From positions 1 to 64,000 of the forward strand of contig MU626360.1 of NCBI GenBank assembly GCA_025603075.1: DNA of 64,000 nt. Direction: 5' to 3'. This DNA is from Neoconidiobolus thromboides FSU 785 (lineage: Eukaryota > Entomophthoromycota > Entomophthoromycetes > Entomophthorales > Neoconidiobolaceae). A program made the position numbers and the translations under genes. Positions 1-11,706 of this stretch are shown here, piece after piece. A model generated the notes under the pieces. It did not search any database. It had not been told where the DNA came from and saw nothing but the letters and a program-made list of their open reading frames with translations. Every line of letters begins with the position of its first letter. Positions within the stretch are counted from its first letter, which is position 1.

Positions 1-1457
1 AGTGACTTGTTTTTACCATCAATACCAAATTTAAACCAGAATAAAGACATTATTAAACCTGTACCTAAAAAACCAGCAATACATACTGCCGATCCAACAA
101 CATTCTTGGCCCCAGTAGGATCATATATACCAAGTAGAATATAAGGTGCTACAGCTGCAATTACTCGACCTGCAGCTACTGAAACACCAATACCAGTAGC
201 ACGTAGATGAGTTGGAAAAGCTTCTGTTATAGCTGGATATACTGTACCCATAACAGCAAAGTAAGAAAAGATATAATAACAATGAGCACCTTGAATAGCA
301 GCTTTGACATTAGGAGAATAATAAGCTGGTATAATTACTAAAGAGGCAATAATAGCATTGGTATAAACAATTGGTAAAAGGAATTTTCTACCAATTTTAT
401 CAATCAAATAAGCAGCAATTAAATAAGAAGCAATAGAACAAATAGTTCCATATAAGTAAGTCAATGAAACATCACCATCTTTGATATTAGCATCATTAAA
501 TACACCTAAGGACATGAGATTGGATTCACCATAATCAGCAAATGCTTGAGAGAAGTTCATAACCATACCAAATGCACAACGGAATGGGTATTTGACAAAT
601 AAACTTTTAACAACAGCAAACCAAGACATTTTTTCATGTGGTTTATAAGCAATCTGATTCTCACATGGTGGAGTATCATATTTATTATTAGGTTGACCAG
701 CAGATGTTTCAATAAATATGACTACTTCTTCAGCTTCTTGATAACGAGATTGAGCTAATAACCAACGAGGAGATTCAGGAAGTTTATGTCTAACAATTAA
801 AACAAAAATAGCAGCTGATCCACCAACAGCAAATCCAATTCTCCAATTATATGCTCTATCAACATAAGTTAATATAGGATATTGAATAGCATTAGCAACT
901 AAAGCACCTACAGCCCAAAAGCTCATTACAATTGTATTCACTTTACCACGATGTTTTGATGGGATAAACTCAGAGATTGTAGAGTTCACAGCAGTATATT
1001 CAGCACCTACACCAACAGCAGTCAAAAAACGGAATACTAAAAAGAAAGGATAATGGAATGAAGCAGCAGTAATACAAGTCATTAAAGAATAAAATAAGAT
1101 AGTAACAACAAAGGAAAGCTTTCTACCAAATCTATCACCAAAATAACCAAAACCTAAAGCACCAACTAAAGCACCCATCAACCATACAGTAGTAATAGCA
1201 CCTGCTGCTTGTGCAGTGATATTGAAATAAACTTTTAGATTATTAAGCATAGAAGATACAATAGTAATCTCAAAAGCATCAAATGCCCAACCTACACCAA
1301 GGATAACAGTCAATTTTGTATGCCATCTAGTCCAATTAAGATTATCTAGACGTTTGAATAAGTGGTTTGGGTCGGAAAATTCCTTGATGTGATCATTAGC
1401 CTCCTTTTGAAGTAGACTTGAGCCATCTCTGTTTATTTCCTTTTCTAATTTATTCAT
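1..1457 (-). CDS. MFS metabolite:H+ symporter (partial, runs off the window start)
   Basis: An uninterrupted reading frame starts at the ATG at 1457 and stays open to base 1, giving about 485 residues without a stop; the C-terminus lies outside the window. It is a 12-helix major facilitator of the sugar/metabolite:H+ symporter type. An N-terminal cytosolic stretch ends in NLNWTRWHTK. The first helix carries GWAFDAFE, loop 2-3 has the signature GDRFGRK, and PESPRWLL follows helix 6. The central cytosolic loop and the second six-helix half (including DKIGRKFLLP) can be read through to the edge. The closest families I know are carboxylate/nicotinate-like or phosphate-like symporters; the substrate cannot be fixed from sequence. 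It is divergent from the FTS-like gene, with a 0.6-kb shared upstream region. Confidence 0.85.
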   Translation of the reverse strand, partial: MNKLEKEINRDGSSLLQKEANDHIKEFSDPNHLFKRLDNLNWTRWHTKLTVILGVGWAFDAFEITIVSSMLNNLKVYFNITAQAAGAITTVWLMGALVGALGFGYFGDRFGRKLSFVVTILFYSLMTCITAASFHYPFFLVFRFLTAVGVGAEYTAVNSTISEFIPSKHRGKVNTIVMSFWAVGALVANAIQYPILTYVDRAYNWRIGFAVGGSAAIFVLIVRHKLPESPRWLLAQSRYQEAEEVVIFIETSAGQPNNKYDTPPCENQIAYKPHEKMSWFAVVKSLFVKYPFRCAFGMVMNFSQAFADYGESNLMSLGVFNDANIKDGDVSLTYLYGTICSIASYLIAAYLIDKIGRKFLLPIVYTNAIIASLVIIPAYYSPNVKAAIQGAHCYYIFSYFAVMGTVYPAITEAFPTHLRATGIGVSVAAGRVIAAVAPYILLGIYDPTGAKNVVGSAVCIAGFLGTGLIMSLFWFKFGIDGKNKS

Positions 1458-2080
1458 CTTTTTTCCTATTTGTATTAGTTTTAAATAAAATAAAATGAAA
1501 TTTATATCTTTGTTTTATTATTACACTTTTTATATTTAACTATAATTTCTAGCGAGAATGACTTAGATTCCTTCTGATTGGCTATACCCCTCATATATTT
1601 TAATTTTCATGTTTTTTTGGATCAACCAAACATTTAGTTGATTACTAACGCACTTTCTAGACACCGAGTTTTATACCTTTAGCTGTCCTTCTATCACCTT
1701 GTATTGATTTCATCTCAAAAGAAACTAACAGTAAAGAAAGTATATCATTAATAATATTATATTAATTATTTAATCTGCTTTGAGTTGCTATGATACCCAT
1801 GATTAAATGGTTGAGATGAAATGTACAAACTATAGAATATATTGTGCTTTAAAAAGCTAATATGTGAGCAATAGATATCTTCTCTTTATAAATAAATGAG
1901 TTCAATAAAGCCAAATATGCTTTTAGAAAATAAAGTATAGCTATTATAATATTTTAATTAAAATATTACAAAAATTATTTTATCTACTTTTATTCAATTT
2001 TAATTTTTGAGTTTTCTTAATTTAAATTTACGCATTTTTAGTTGAAATTAAATGTCTCCAAATTTTATTTCTTAATTTCA
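1458..2080. other. Shared upstream region of two divergent genes
   Basis: This is AT-rich DNA between the divergent starts at 1457 (-) and 2081 (+). I see no repeat, RNA gene or further reading frame. It presumably holds both promoters. Confidence 0.5.
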
Positions 2081-2974
2081 ATGTTTAAAGAACGTTCCTT
2101 AAACCGTAGAAGTACTCAGTTAGCACCAAAAAAGCCATTTTTACCACAAGGGGAGGAAGATGATAATTCATTAAGAAAATTTAACTCGGTTGAAGATCTT
2201 AGAAAAAGGGCCCTAAAGGAAAGTAATTTACAAAATAATAAAGAACAAGAAGTAGAAAAAGATAATGAAAAAGACCATTATTCTCACTATTTTAAAAGAT
2301 ATGAAATTATGATAGAATTTGCCAATTTACGTAATCATAATCAGTGCCCCAATGGTGTTTATGTAATACCACTACCTGAGAATATAAATATTTGGTATGG
2401 TGTATTATTTATCCATAAAGGCTATTACAAAGGCGCGGTTTTAAAATTTCGTATAGATATACCTATTTCTTACCCAAACAGCTCCCCAAGCGTTACCTTT
2501 TTGACTGATGTTTTTCATCCTTTAGTGGACAAAAACGGCCAGCTTAATCTTGAATTTAAATTTCCATCATGGACTCCTAGATATGATCATATAATTGATA
2601 TTTTAAAATTTATAAAATCATGTTTTAAGGTAGCTGTACTTAATAATATAACCGAAGAGGCAACTTTTAATAAGCAGGCTTATCAACTTTATAACAATGA
2701 GCCACATTTATTTGCCCGGTTATCACAACAATGTACTAGATTATCACAATCTGAACAGGTAGCCTTTGAGAATCCAGAAGAAGATAATCCAATAAATTTC
2801 ATCCCATTGACCAATAATAAGTTTGAAGAGCTATATCCGCAATTTTTAGGGCCAACGGGATCCAAAATTATACACGGAACTAGTAATAGTCTGAAGCAAA
2901 CTTCATCTTTAGACAATGTCATTAGTAATATTAAAAAATCAGTTTCAACTAATATCAACAAGTTGTTTGATTAG
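2081..2974 (+). CDS. FTS/AKTIP-like ubiquitin-conjugating-enzyme variant (UEV)
   Basis: A single-exon gene of 297 residues. The frame can be opened upstream at a TTG (2042), but the first in-frame ATG is at 2081 and is taken as the start. Residues ~75-200 form a UBC fold (YEIMIEFANL, WYGVLFIHKGYYKGAVLKF, YPNSSPSVTF, FHPLVDKNGQLNL, W.PRYDHI). The catalytic Cys region of true E2 enzymes is replaced by the FHPLVD/GQL pattern typical of AKTIP (Fused Toes). In animals and filamentous fungi, FTS joins Hook and FHIP in the FHF complex that links dynein to early endosomes. That role here is inference from family. The N-terminus and C-terminal ~100 residues are polar and probably disordered. Saccharomyces lacks this protein. 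Confidence 0.82.
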   Translation: MFKERSLNRRSTQLAPKKPFLPQGEEDDNSLRKFNSVEDLRKRALKESNLQNNKEQEVEKDNEKDHYSHYFKRYEIMIEFANLRNHNQCPNGVYVIPLPENINIWYGVLFIHKGYYKGAVLKFRIDIPISYPNSSPSVTFLTDVFHPLVDKNGQLNLEFKFPSWTPRYDHIIDILKFIKSCFKVAVLNNITEEATFNKQAYQLYNNEPHLFARLSQQCTRLSQSEQVAFENPEEDNPINFIPLTNNKFEELYPQFLGPTGSKIIHGTSNSLKQTSSLDNVISNIKKSVSTNINKLFD

Positions 2975-3800
2975 GTTTTTTAACTGTCCACTGTCTTGCT
3001 ATTACTAAATATTTTATTAAAATTAGTGTTTGGTTTTTTTGCCCCAACTAATCAAATTACTTCTTTATCAGTTTATTCTCCTTTTTTATCTTAACTTACA
3101 AAACGTTAATATAGTATTTAATACAACCATACTTGGTATTAATAGTATTTTAATTAGAATAGTATACAAACTGTAAAAGTTATAATCTAGCTTTATATAT
3201 TTTTATTTCAGAGTAATAAATTTGATTCTCCTTGCTCTTCAACCTATATATTATAACCAAGTAATCCTATAAATGACACTAAAAAATATTAAGTCTACTA
3301 CCTGTTCATTATTGAAGCATCATATTTGAGCCAAAAACCTTTAAGTTTAGGGACTATTAAATCCCTACTATTATACTTTAAAGAATCTTTGAAATTTAGT
3401 ACAAAATTAATTTTTAGAGTCCAAATACTATTTATGTTTACAGCCAACGTTTGATAATATGCCACTCATGCATGTACCTTTGTAGTACAATTATTAACTC
3501 TGTTTGTAACTTACATTCAAATATTGCCCAAATAAAAAATTTGACAATTGTTCTTATTTGATTTTTCAAGGTTTTTTATCAGTGATTATGAAATAAAAAG
3601 ATTTAATGCTAAGTAAATTAGGAATAAGCAGGGAAACAGACTGATTGGGCAAATCAATTAGTAACTATTGTCTATTAAAAATTGTATAAGCCAATAATAT
3701 CATTTAATTAAAATCAACTCAATTTAAAACCATTCTTTTTTATTACAATAGTATATAGAAGTTAATAAAAGTATAGCACTAGTTCAATAACATTAATAAA
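2975..3800. other. Intergenic, nothing recognised
   Basis: About 0.8 kb of AT-rich DNA between the FTS-like gene and NOT4. No repeat-family copy, tRNA or coding stretch could be supported. Confidence 0.5.
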
Positions 3801-6800
3801 ATGGATTCTGACGACGAGTTTTTTGATGAATGTCCAATTTGTTATGAAGAAATAGACATTAAAGATTCAAATTTCAAACCTTGTCTATGCAGCTTTAAGG
3901 TATTATTAATTCTTTTTGATTCTTTTAAATTAATCCAAAAAGATCTGTTACTTCTGCTATGATCGTTTAGTGGCTAAAAACGAGCCATGCCCTGCATGTC
4001 GTAGAGAATATAAAAAAGAATATATAACTTACGAACCTATTTCGGAAGAAAAGTAAAATAATTAAATTTTACAAAAGCAAATTTAAACATTTAATAGAAT
4101 AGCAAAATACGAAGCTAAAAAAAGAAAGGAGCTTGGTTTGGATGATGATGACAAAAAATTCATGAGAAATGCTAGGATAACGCAGTATAATTTAGTATAT
4201 ATACAAGGGCTCCCAGAAAAATATGCAAATATTGAAGTAAGTTTTAAAAGTTTAATGGTAGTTTATTAATATCATTAGAACTTGAAAAAACATGAATGTT
4301 TTGGACGTTATGGAAAAATTACAAAGCTTGTATTTGCTAATAAGAAACCTGAAACAGATAAAAATGGAAGTTTGTATATAACTTACTCTACTAAAGCTGA
4401 AGCTGAAAATGCAATTCGAGAAATCCATAATCATCCCATATTTGGAGGAATAACAAAGTAATATTGCAAGATTGTTTTATTTTAGCTAATTTAAACTTTA
4501 GAGCCTCATTTGGTACTACAAAATATTGTAAATTTTACTTGAGGAAAATACCTTGTCCAAACAGTGGATGTCTTTATTTACATGATAAACAATTACCTGA
4601 AGAAGTTGGCACAAATGCACACTCAGCTCAAAGGTAACTTGAATAATATTCGTTGTTTTTTTAACATTTAATATTTTAGTAAAATAAAACATACAACCAT
4701 AAAAAATACAACTGGAAAACAGAAAACTAGTACTTTATCAATGGTATCTATTCCACAGGCTAAAGCAAAGTCTACTGGTATTAATATTTCTTGTTGCTTA
4801 CTTATGAAATTAACTATTTTTAGGATCAATGTTACCAAAATCTGTGGGTTGGGCAAAAGGAACAGCCTTTAATTCACATGAAAATGATACCAAGTCAGTG
4901 CTTTCTCAAAGTAATGAGTTTCCGGATTTACGAGCCGCTACAACAACAAAACCAAAAGTTGTTCCGCCTGTTAAGAAAGCTGCCAAAGCTCCAGCAATAT
5001 CTAGGCCTACAACCTCCATACCTGAAACAATTCCATCAAATGACTCTGAAGATGAGCGTTTTGAAAGTGAAGATGAAATAATCAACGAATCAAATCCAAT
5101 CTCTGGTTCACATGAAGGTGGCGATAGTGAACCTGTATCACATAATAATGAAAATATACAACCATCACCAAATAAAGTTACTGATCCCACTATGGAAGAG
5201 AATAAAGCATCGCCTGTGTCTTTAATTAATATTGAGAAAGCAGCTGATCTAGAGATAACGGCTCGCTTGGAAATCAAAGATGTCGAAGAGGGAGTTTCAT
5301 TAGAGCATTCTACAAAGGAAATGCCTGCTGAGGATAACAAGAATTTAGAAGTGGTTGAAGAAGCTGAGGGCGAGAAAAACATCGAACCATCAATAGAATT
5401 AAAGGATACAATAACTGTTCAACGTCCGGAATTCAACCGAGGCCCATCTCCACGTTCTAGTTTTAGTACATTAAAAATAGATGATATTAGAAGAATAGAT
5501 TTCCCAAGAAGATGTACAATACATTATTTCAAGGATCTCAACAGTACAGATAATATAAATCCAATCTTAGAGAGAAGTATAGATCAATTAGATTATAGGC
5601 ATATAAATACACCTGAGAGTCTTAATGTTAGTAATATTGATCTAAACCAAGATATAATAACATCACAAAATAATACAAACTATGTCAAAGAACAAGCTAA
5701 AGTTACTGCTTCGATAAAATTTGTTGAAAGAATAATTGATAGTCCAAACTCATCTTATGGTCAATCCCATATGTTTGAAGTTCAACCTAATCTTGAAGTT
5801 GGTTTAGTTAATGGAAGGGAAGAGATATCTCTTGATGAACTATTCCAAATAGCTACTCCAATGTCTCAAATTGCAGAACATCAATACACAAATGGTGATG
5901 AAGAGGTAGAAGGAAAGAACCAAAATCGAGAACAGGTTAGTAGTAATATAAATTTGGAACAATACCAAAATATAAATAGCAATAGCATAGAAACTGAGCA
6001 ACCTTTACCTCCTAATCATAGCCAAAACTTTAGATATATGCATCCAGGAAACAGTAATAATCCAGCTCATATGTTACCAAATAATTACATAAGCATGGAC
6101 AGTAAAAATCAGCATCAAAATATGATAGGACCTCATAATCAGGCAGTAATGAATAGCATTGAATATCAAAATAGATATAATTATAACCAAAATGTTCCTG
6201 TTGATCAAAATGTTAAATCTTTTGAACATGTGGCCCATCGTCCTGAGTATAAATTACCTCAGGGAAATGAAATTTCAGCTCTACACCCAACCAATATGCC
6301 TATGCATCCTCCACTTCAACGCCCATACTACCCCATGGTTCCTCCAAATCAAGGCATACCACATGGTTACATACCGCGACCTGCTTATCATGGCCCTATG
6401 GCCTATCCGCTTCCAAGACCCAATGTTATTCCGATTCCACCTCAGTTGCCTCCTATGAACCATATGCCAAATCATCCTTTTAATGGGCATATTCAATACC
6501 CATCCTTAAATAATATGTATATGAATCCAAACCAAATGCACAACTATGGTCCTCACAGTGAAAGCCCACGTTTATCAGGGGAGGGCCCAGAAGGAGAGGA
6601 AGATATTGTAGATTTAGATAACTCAGAGTCTCAAGAAAGTAAGGTAGCTAATATTAAAAAAGAAGGTATTTAAAAATATACATTTTTTTTCAATGTTTTA
6701 ATTATTATAGAACTTTCTACAAATATTGATAAAAATTATGTACAAAATAAGGAATCAAATTTAAATATTGAAAATCAACTTGATAGTGTAACATTAAAAA

Positions 6801-8051
6801 CTAACGCAATTAACAAAACTGCAGATCTACAATTAGAAGATAAAAAAATAAGATTTATTGAAGATTTATTATTTATCAGTAGCAAATCACAAATACCCGC
6901 TGGAATGCCAGTTCAAGATTTTATTTTGGCAGAAGTAGTAGGATCTATCCCACATTATAAACAGACTCCTTTTAGCTCATCTTTGGAGATTATTACAATT
7001 TTGAAAAAAGTGGTAAAAGAAAGACTAATGCCTCAAATTAACTTTGATAGGTACAATTTTACAATCGCATCAAATGATCGAATTATGCTATCTATTAATC
7101 AAATAATTGAACTTCCAAATCTACCTCAAGCAAACAATGACATACATAATCAAAATGAAGTTAGATCAGGTAAGCTAGATTTCCTTAGTATTTAGGTTAG
7201 TAATTAATATCGATAAGATGTATTAACTCACCTTTAAGTAGATAATGAAAAAGTAAATGCTAGCAAAACTGGGACAGAAGCAACCCTTGATAATCCTATA
7301 CAGGATAAAATAACTGTGGAAACTAATGTAGTAATTCATAATCCTTTATTTGAATTTATTTAATAATTGAATTTAGGACTCAACCAAAGATCTAAAAAAG
7401 AAGGCTACTTTTGCTGACAAAGTCTTAGAGCACTGCGAAACTATGAAAACTGGAGTAAAAAATAAACCCATCGAAAAAACTAATGTTCTTAGAGAGAACG
7501 AATCAGTAGAAGCTTTAAACAAAGATGAATCAAAAGTAGTCAATAATGAAGAAAAGATAGCAAATAATTTAGATATTAAATCTAAAGAAGAAAGTGGGCA
7601 AAAGAAATTTAAATTCACAAGCAACCCTCTATTTGAGATGAACTTTAAACCAACTTTAACCACCCTAGAAACTCCATTAACTAATGAGCAGTTAGAAATG
7701 ATCTATAATGGATTAGGATCTACTTATGATTATTTATCTACTTCCCTAAACACCCTTATTAGCACGGATAAATCATTAAATAATTTACTAACTCCTACAG
7801 TACCCGAAAAAAAAAAGGATAGCTTACAAAGTAAAAGTGATAAATTAATGGTATTGCTTTTAAAGAAAGAGGAAGAAGAAGCTATATACCAATATTTTGA
7901 AGTGGATGCTTCCAAATCGGAATTATTATTAAAGAACAACAAATTTAGAAAAGATGTTAAAATGTTTCGAATTGATGCGTTAAAGATATTAGCTGTGTAT
8001 GAAGCTATTGCTTCTACTTTTCAAAATATTTTAATGATTGAGATATTTTAA
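3801..8051 (+). CDS. NOT4: CCR4-NOT E3 ubiquitin ligase subunit NOT4, with a long C-terminal extension
   Basis: Ten exons join in one frame: 3801-3899, 3943-4052, 4098-4236, 4279-4457, 4502-4633, 4680-4777, 4824-6665, 6711-7169, 7239-7327, 7377-8051. They give 3822 nt and 1273 residues. The C4C4 RING is at residues 11-52 (C11, C14, C28, C30, C35, C38, C49, C52), as in NOT4. An RRM follows (YNLVYIQGLP through ITYSTKAEAENAI). Next comes a CCCH finger with C-x8-C-x4-C-x3-H spacing preceded by ASFGTTKYCKFYL, a NOT4 hallmark. NOT4 ubiquitinates stalled-ribosome and other substrates within the CCR4-NOT deadenylase. The remaining ~1000 residues are low-complexity acidic, then Asn/Pro/Met-rich, then a charged predicted-helical tail that I do not recognise. 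The last three introns depend on modest splice sites, so the distal exons are less certain than the first seven. Confidence 0.85.
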
Positions 8052-8286
8052 ATTATTTCGTTATTATTTTTACATTTTCCTATTTTTTATTTCAATAAAG
8101 CTTTTTCATCAAGTGTTAGATTATTGTTTACTAGAGTTTAATTTATTACATTATAAGTTTACTGTATCAAAGTTTTCACTTTTATTCTAAAGAATTATTT
8201 TAAACTTAAATAGATAAGTAGAATACAAGTACATAATAAATTCTAAGGATTTAATTTAGGTTAAAAATAGTTATAGTTTATAGATA

Positions 8287-8387
8287 TGGGGATAAATTTT
8301 TTAGTTTCATTCCTTTTTCCATTTTTTAAGCGCTATTTGAGTGGAAAGATTGTTAGTAAAACTCTTAAACAAGAAAATACATCTCCA
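8287..8387 (+). mobile_element. 100-bp MITE-like element, copy 1
   Basis: Ends TGGGGATA...CATCTCCA flanked by TA on both sides. The core CTTTTTCCA/AAGCGC/GTGGAAAG is intact. Confidence 0.85.
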
Positions 8388-8546
8388 TATATTAAAAAAA
8401 CATTCTGCTTTAACTATTAACTGCTCTATTCAGCTTTATCCATATGTCTTCAACTTTAAATTAAATAAACATTAAGCATAAATCAAAATACCACCCTCAA
8501 TCGTGAAAAAGAATAAAAAAGAGTTTTGAATCTATTGTTAGATACA

Positions 8547-8642
8547 TGGGGATGTGTTTTTTTGAGAATTTTACTAACAAATCTTTCCACTCAAATAGCA
8601 TTTAAAAAATGAAAAATAATGAAATCAAAAAAAACGTCCCCA
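8547..8642 (-). mobile_element. 100-bp MITE-like element, copy 2
   Basis: Reverse orientation: TGGGGATGTG at the left end, GTCCCCA at the right, with an inner inverted CCACTCAAATAG. The core AAGCGC is mutated. Confidence 0.8.
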
Positions 8643-8757
8643 TATAGTTTAGCAATTTATTCAAAAAAATCAAAATCGCAATACTACATCAATCTAGAAA
8701 AAAATTGATAGGTGTAAATTAACCACTTTTCTATCTTTGTTTTTATTTTCTAATATT

Positions 8758-8857
8758 TGGGGCTGTTTTTTTTGATTTCATTATTTTTCCGTTTTTTAAG
8801 CACTATTTGAGTGGAAAATTTGTTAGTAAAATTCTTAAACACAAAAATACAGCCTCA
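8758..8857 (+). mobile_element. 100-bp MITE-like element, copy 3
   Basis: TGGGGCTG...CAGCCTCA ends carry a compensating change on both arms (GCTG pairs with CAGC). Flanks are TT and TT, so the target duplication need not be TA. Confidence 0.83.
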
Positions 8858-9061
8858 TTTAATTTTTTTGATGTAAACTAAAGTTCGAAATAAAATGCCA
8901 CTACTGGAAACTAAGTTTTATAATAAGTAGAAATTTAATAACTTGCTTTGATACTCATATTTCGACATCTAATGACGTTGATAAAATGATCGAAAAATGG
9001 TTGAGGTAGGAGTATGTTTTAATATGAGATTACAACCTTTGGACTATTGTTTATCTTTAAA

Positions 9062-9990
9062 TTAACTAAGGCTTTTATATACAGCTATGATTATAATAAT
9101 TATAACTACAATAATAATTGCAGCAAGTATATATTTTTTCTAATAAAAATAAGCAATTATAAAACAAAAAAAATATCGAATACCTTTCTTGAGCTTTTAG
9201 CCAATTGAGTTGCTTGTACAAGCTGTTCATTAACCTCAACCAAATTTTCATTAGCTTCTACAACATGAGCTTCTATCTTTTCAATCAATATCTCTTGCTT
9301 TTCAACCATATATTGCATTTCATGATATAAATTATTCAACTCTTCAATACTTTTAACAATTTTTTGAATATCCATATGCCTATCTTGTACTTCTTTTAAT
9401 GCTCTTTTGGCCTCTCCCCCGCGTGCTGATTGTAAGACCGATTGTGCAAATACTGATTCATTATTGTCTCCGTCAATTGCTTCTTTAATTTCTTCTTCAG
9501 TTGCCTCTGGACGTACAATACGATATTGTCTTTCTATCCTTGCTTTTACTTGTTGACGATGCTTTTGTTCAACTTTTTGATAACTAGTAATACTATCCAT
9601 AAACTGTTTTTTTAAAGTATTGTATTGAGTTTTACGAATATTATCTTCAGAAGGATCAGTCAACTTGGTATCAATTAAATGTTGTAAACAGGTTTTTATC
9701 AGTTGCATTAAAACATGGGCTTCAGATGTCAATTGGTCTGTTTTATCACTGTGTTCTTTCTTATGTTGGTCTGATGCTACGTTTAAGGCTTGTTCATTTA
9801 AAATACTTATTTTTGCTATTATGGATTTAAAATCTTTAATATCACTTTTGATTTTCGAAATATCTGATAAATAAGAGGAATTATCTTCTGGTATGAATGA
9901 GAGAGAAGTTTGATAAATATTAGTCATTTCTAAATTATTGGAATTATTTTTAGTGGCTGCCTTTGCTTCTGCTAACCTGTCTCGTCCCAT
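9062..9990 (-). CDS. Qa-SNARE syntaxin, plasma-membrane (Sso1/Sso2) type
   Basis: Two exons: 9184-9990 and 9062-9139, separated by a 44-nt GT-AG intron. The 294-residue protein would lose its membrane anchor if the intron were read through. The N-terminal Habc-like helical region covers about residues 35-160. The SNARE motif follows (DRHMDIQKIVKSIEELNNLY, then VEKQEILIEKIEAHV, where the Q in EKQE is the likely zero-layer glutamine). The second exon encodes the C-terminal anchor, a run of about 15 Ile/Val/Ala residues ending VYKSLS. Family knowledge: such SNAREs fuse secretory vesicles with the plasma membrane. Two tandem copies of a 147-bp block lie just upstream of the start. Confidence 0.88.
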
Positions 9991-10038
9991 TTTTAATTAT
10001 AGAAAATATTGAAATATCAGGAGGTTTAATATAAAAAT

Positions 10039-10332
10039 ATTGAAAAAGGTTTTTGAGTAGTTTTTAAATGAGCTATTTTGGGTTCATATAGGACTAATAA
10101 CAAATTTATTGGAAATATTAGTTGTTACTATACTCTTAAAGAACATAATCATTATTAGCTTAATTCGGTAATTTACTCTAAATATATTGAAAAAGGTTTT
10201 TGAGTAGTTTTTAAATGAGCTATTTTGGGTTCATATAGAACTAGTAACAAATTTATTAGAAATATTAGTTGTTACTATATTCTTAAAGAACATAATCATT
10301 ATTAGCTTAATTCGGTAATTTACTCTAAATAT
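10039..10332. repeat. Tandem duplication, two 147-bp units
   Basis: Unit 1 is 10039-10185 and unit 2 is 10186-10332, with four mismatches seen. Each begins ATTGAAAAAGGTTTTTGAG and ends TACTCTAAATAT. They lie 48 bp upstream of the syntaxin ATG, so the copy nearer the gene probably carries its promoter. Confidence 0.93.
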
Positions 10333-10736
10333 ATTTTTAACATTTTTATATCCCTTTTACAATGATTTATTTTAAATCTTATCTTTGAAATATCCTTAAC
10401 TATAAGCTTTGTACAGGTACCACACCAAGTTAATATTTGCGGATTATCCGAGAAATCTTTCATCTTTCTCTCTATTCGTAGAATGCAGGATTGCCTGGAA
10501 TAAAATTTTAATTTTGCGTGACAAGATCGAGTAAGGACAAGAAAGGAAAAGACATTCGCCTTCTTTGGACGAGTAGTCTATTTGTTGGGTTTTATTTTAT
10601 AGATTATACTTGGGAATTTTGCTCTTTCGAAAGCAAAAAACTATAAATTTATTTGAAGTGTTGCTACTTTACCAATTTAAACATGAACTGGAGATTTAAG
10701 TTGCAGTTGCTAGATATAAAAATAGAAATAACTATA

Positions 10737-10835
10737 TGGAGGTGTTTTTTTGACTTCATTATTTTTTCCATTTTTTAAGCACTATTTGAATGGAAAATTT
10801 GTTAGTAAAATTTTTAAACACAAAATACATTCCCA
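10737..10835 (+). mobile_element. 100-bp MITE-like element, copy 4
   Basis: TGGAGGTG...CATTCCCA with TA flanks on both sides; core TTTTTTCCA/AAGCAC/TGGAAAAT. Confidence 0.83.
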
Positions 10836-11103
10836 TATCTAGATTCAGTTAGTTCAAAAACTAAAATGCCCAATTCATGTTTAAATTGAGTCAGTAGTGC
10901 AATTGTAATAAATTACTCCCTAGTAGAGTATTTCTGTTAAAAATCACATATAGTACTATTGTGGTGTATTTGGTTCTAATAAAAAGATTCTTTAAATCCC
11001 TGTATTCAACGTTATAACGATCAAACTATTATGTTGAGTGCATTTTGCTCAAAATTTTATAATTTTGCTAGATATAAAAATATACCTAAGATCCTATTTC
11101 ATA

Positions 11104-11204
11104 TAGGGAGAGGTATTTTTTGATCCCATCGCTTTTCCATTTTTCAAGCGCTGTTTGAATAGAATAATTGTTGGTAAAAATTTTAAACAAAAAATATACC
11201 TCCA
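11104..11204 (+). mobile_element. 100-bp MITE-like element, copy 5 (diverged)
   Basis: TAGGGAGAGGTA...TATACCTCCA ends, CTTTTCCA core and AAGCGC present; flanked by TA. The two ends still match each other although both have changed. Confidence 0.75.
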
Positions 11205-11606
11205 TATATAAATTTCAGAGCTATATCAAACTATTCCATCGTGATCTTTACGTTCCCTTCTTTACTATTGCCTGATATCCGCTTCATTTATCTTCTAAGA
11301 AATGGCCACCCTTGCTACAAACAATCTAGAAATAATAGGATTTAAAACTGGAACAAATAAAGATCACTATATTTAGTAACCGTGTTTATTTCAATTTATT
11401 TATTTTAAATACAATACATCTAAAGTTATACTGCGTCGTCTATTAATTATTTGACTATCATTATCGGCTCATCATATTGCTCCCTAACAAGGACAATAGT
11501 GTTTCTCATTATCTTATTTCTTACTGCTTGATATATCATACCTATTAAGGCGTAATATATTACAGTACCTCTCTTGGGCCATTCATCAGTCAATTTTATA
11601 TATATA

Positions 11607-11706
11607 TGGGAGTGTTTTTTTGGCTTCATTACTTTTTCCATCTTTTAAGCGCTATTTGAGTGGAAAAATAATTAGTAAAATTCTTAAATACAAAAATACA
11701 TCGCTA
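11607..11706 (+). mobile_element. 100-bp MITE-like element, copy 6
   Basis: TGGGAGTG...CATCGCTA with TA flanks. The core ACTTTTTCCA, AAGCGC and TGGAAAAA are all present. Confidence 0.84.

Larger units (their letters stand above)
8052..9061. other. Intergenic stretch with three copies of the 100-bp element
   Basis: This lies between NOT4 and the convergent syntaxin gene. Apart from the three elements listed separately (8287, 8547, 8758) I see no genes. Confidence 0.6.

Noticed and set aside
10400-10570. Less AT-rich patch that could be a non-coding RNA
   Set aside because: No stem pattern, box motif or neighbour supports an RNA gene.
11447-11641. 64-codon minus-strand frame (EWPKRGTVIYYALIGMIYQ...)
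   Set aside because: Its first third is read out of element copy 6; the rest has no recognisable domain and no splice partners.
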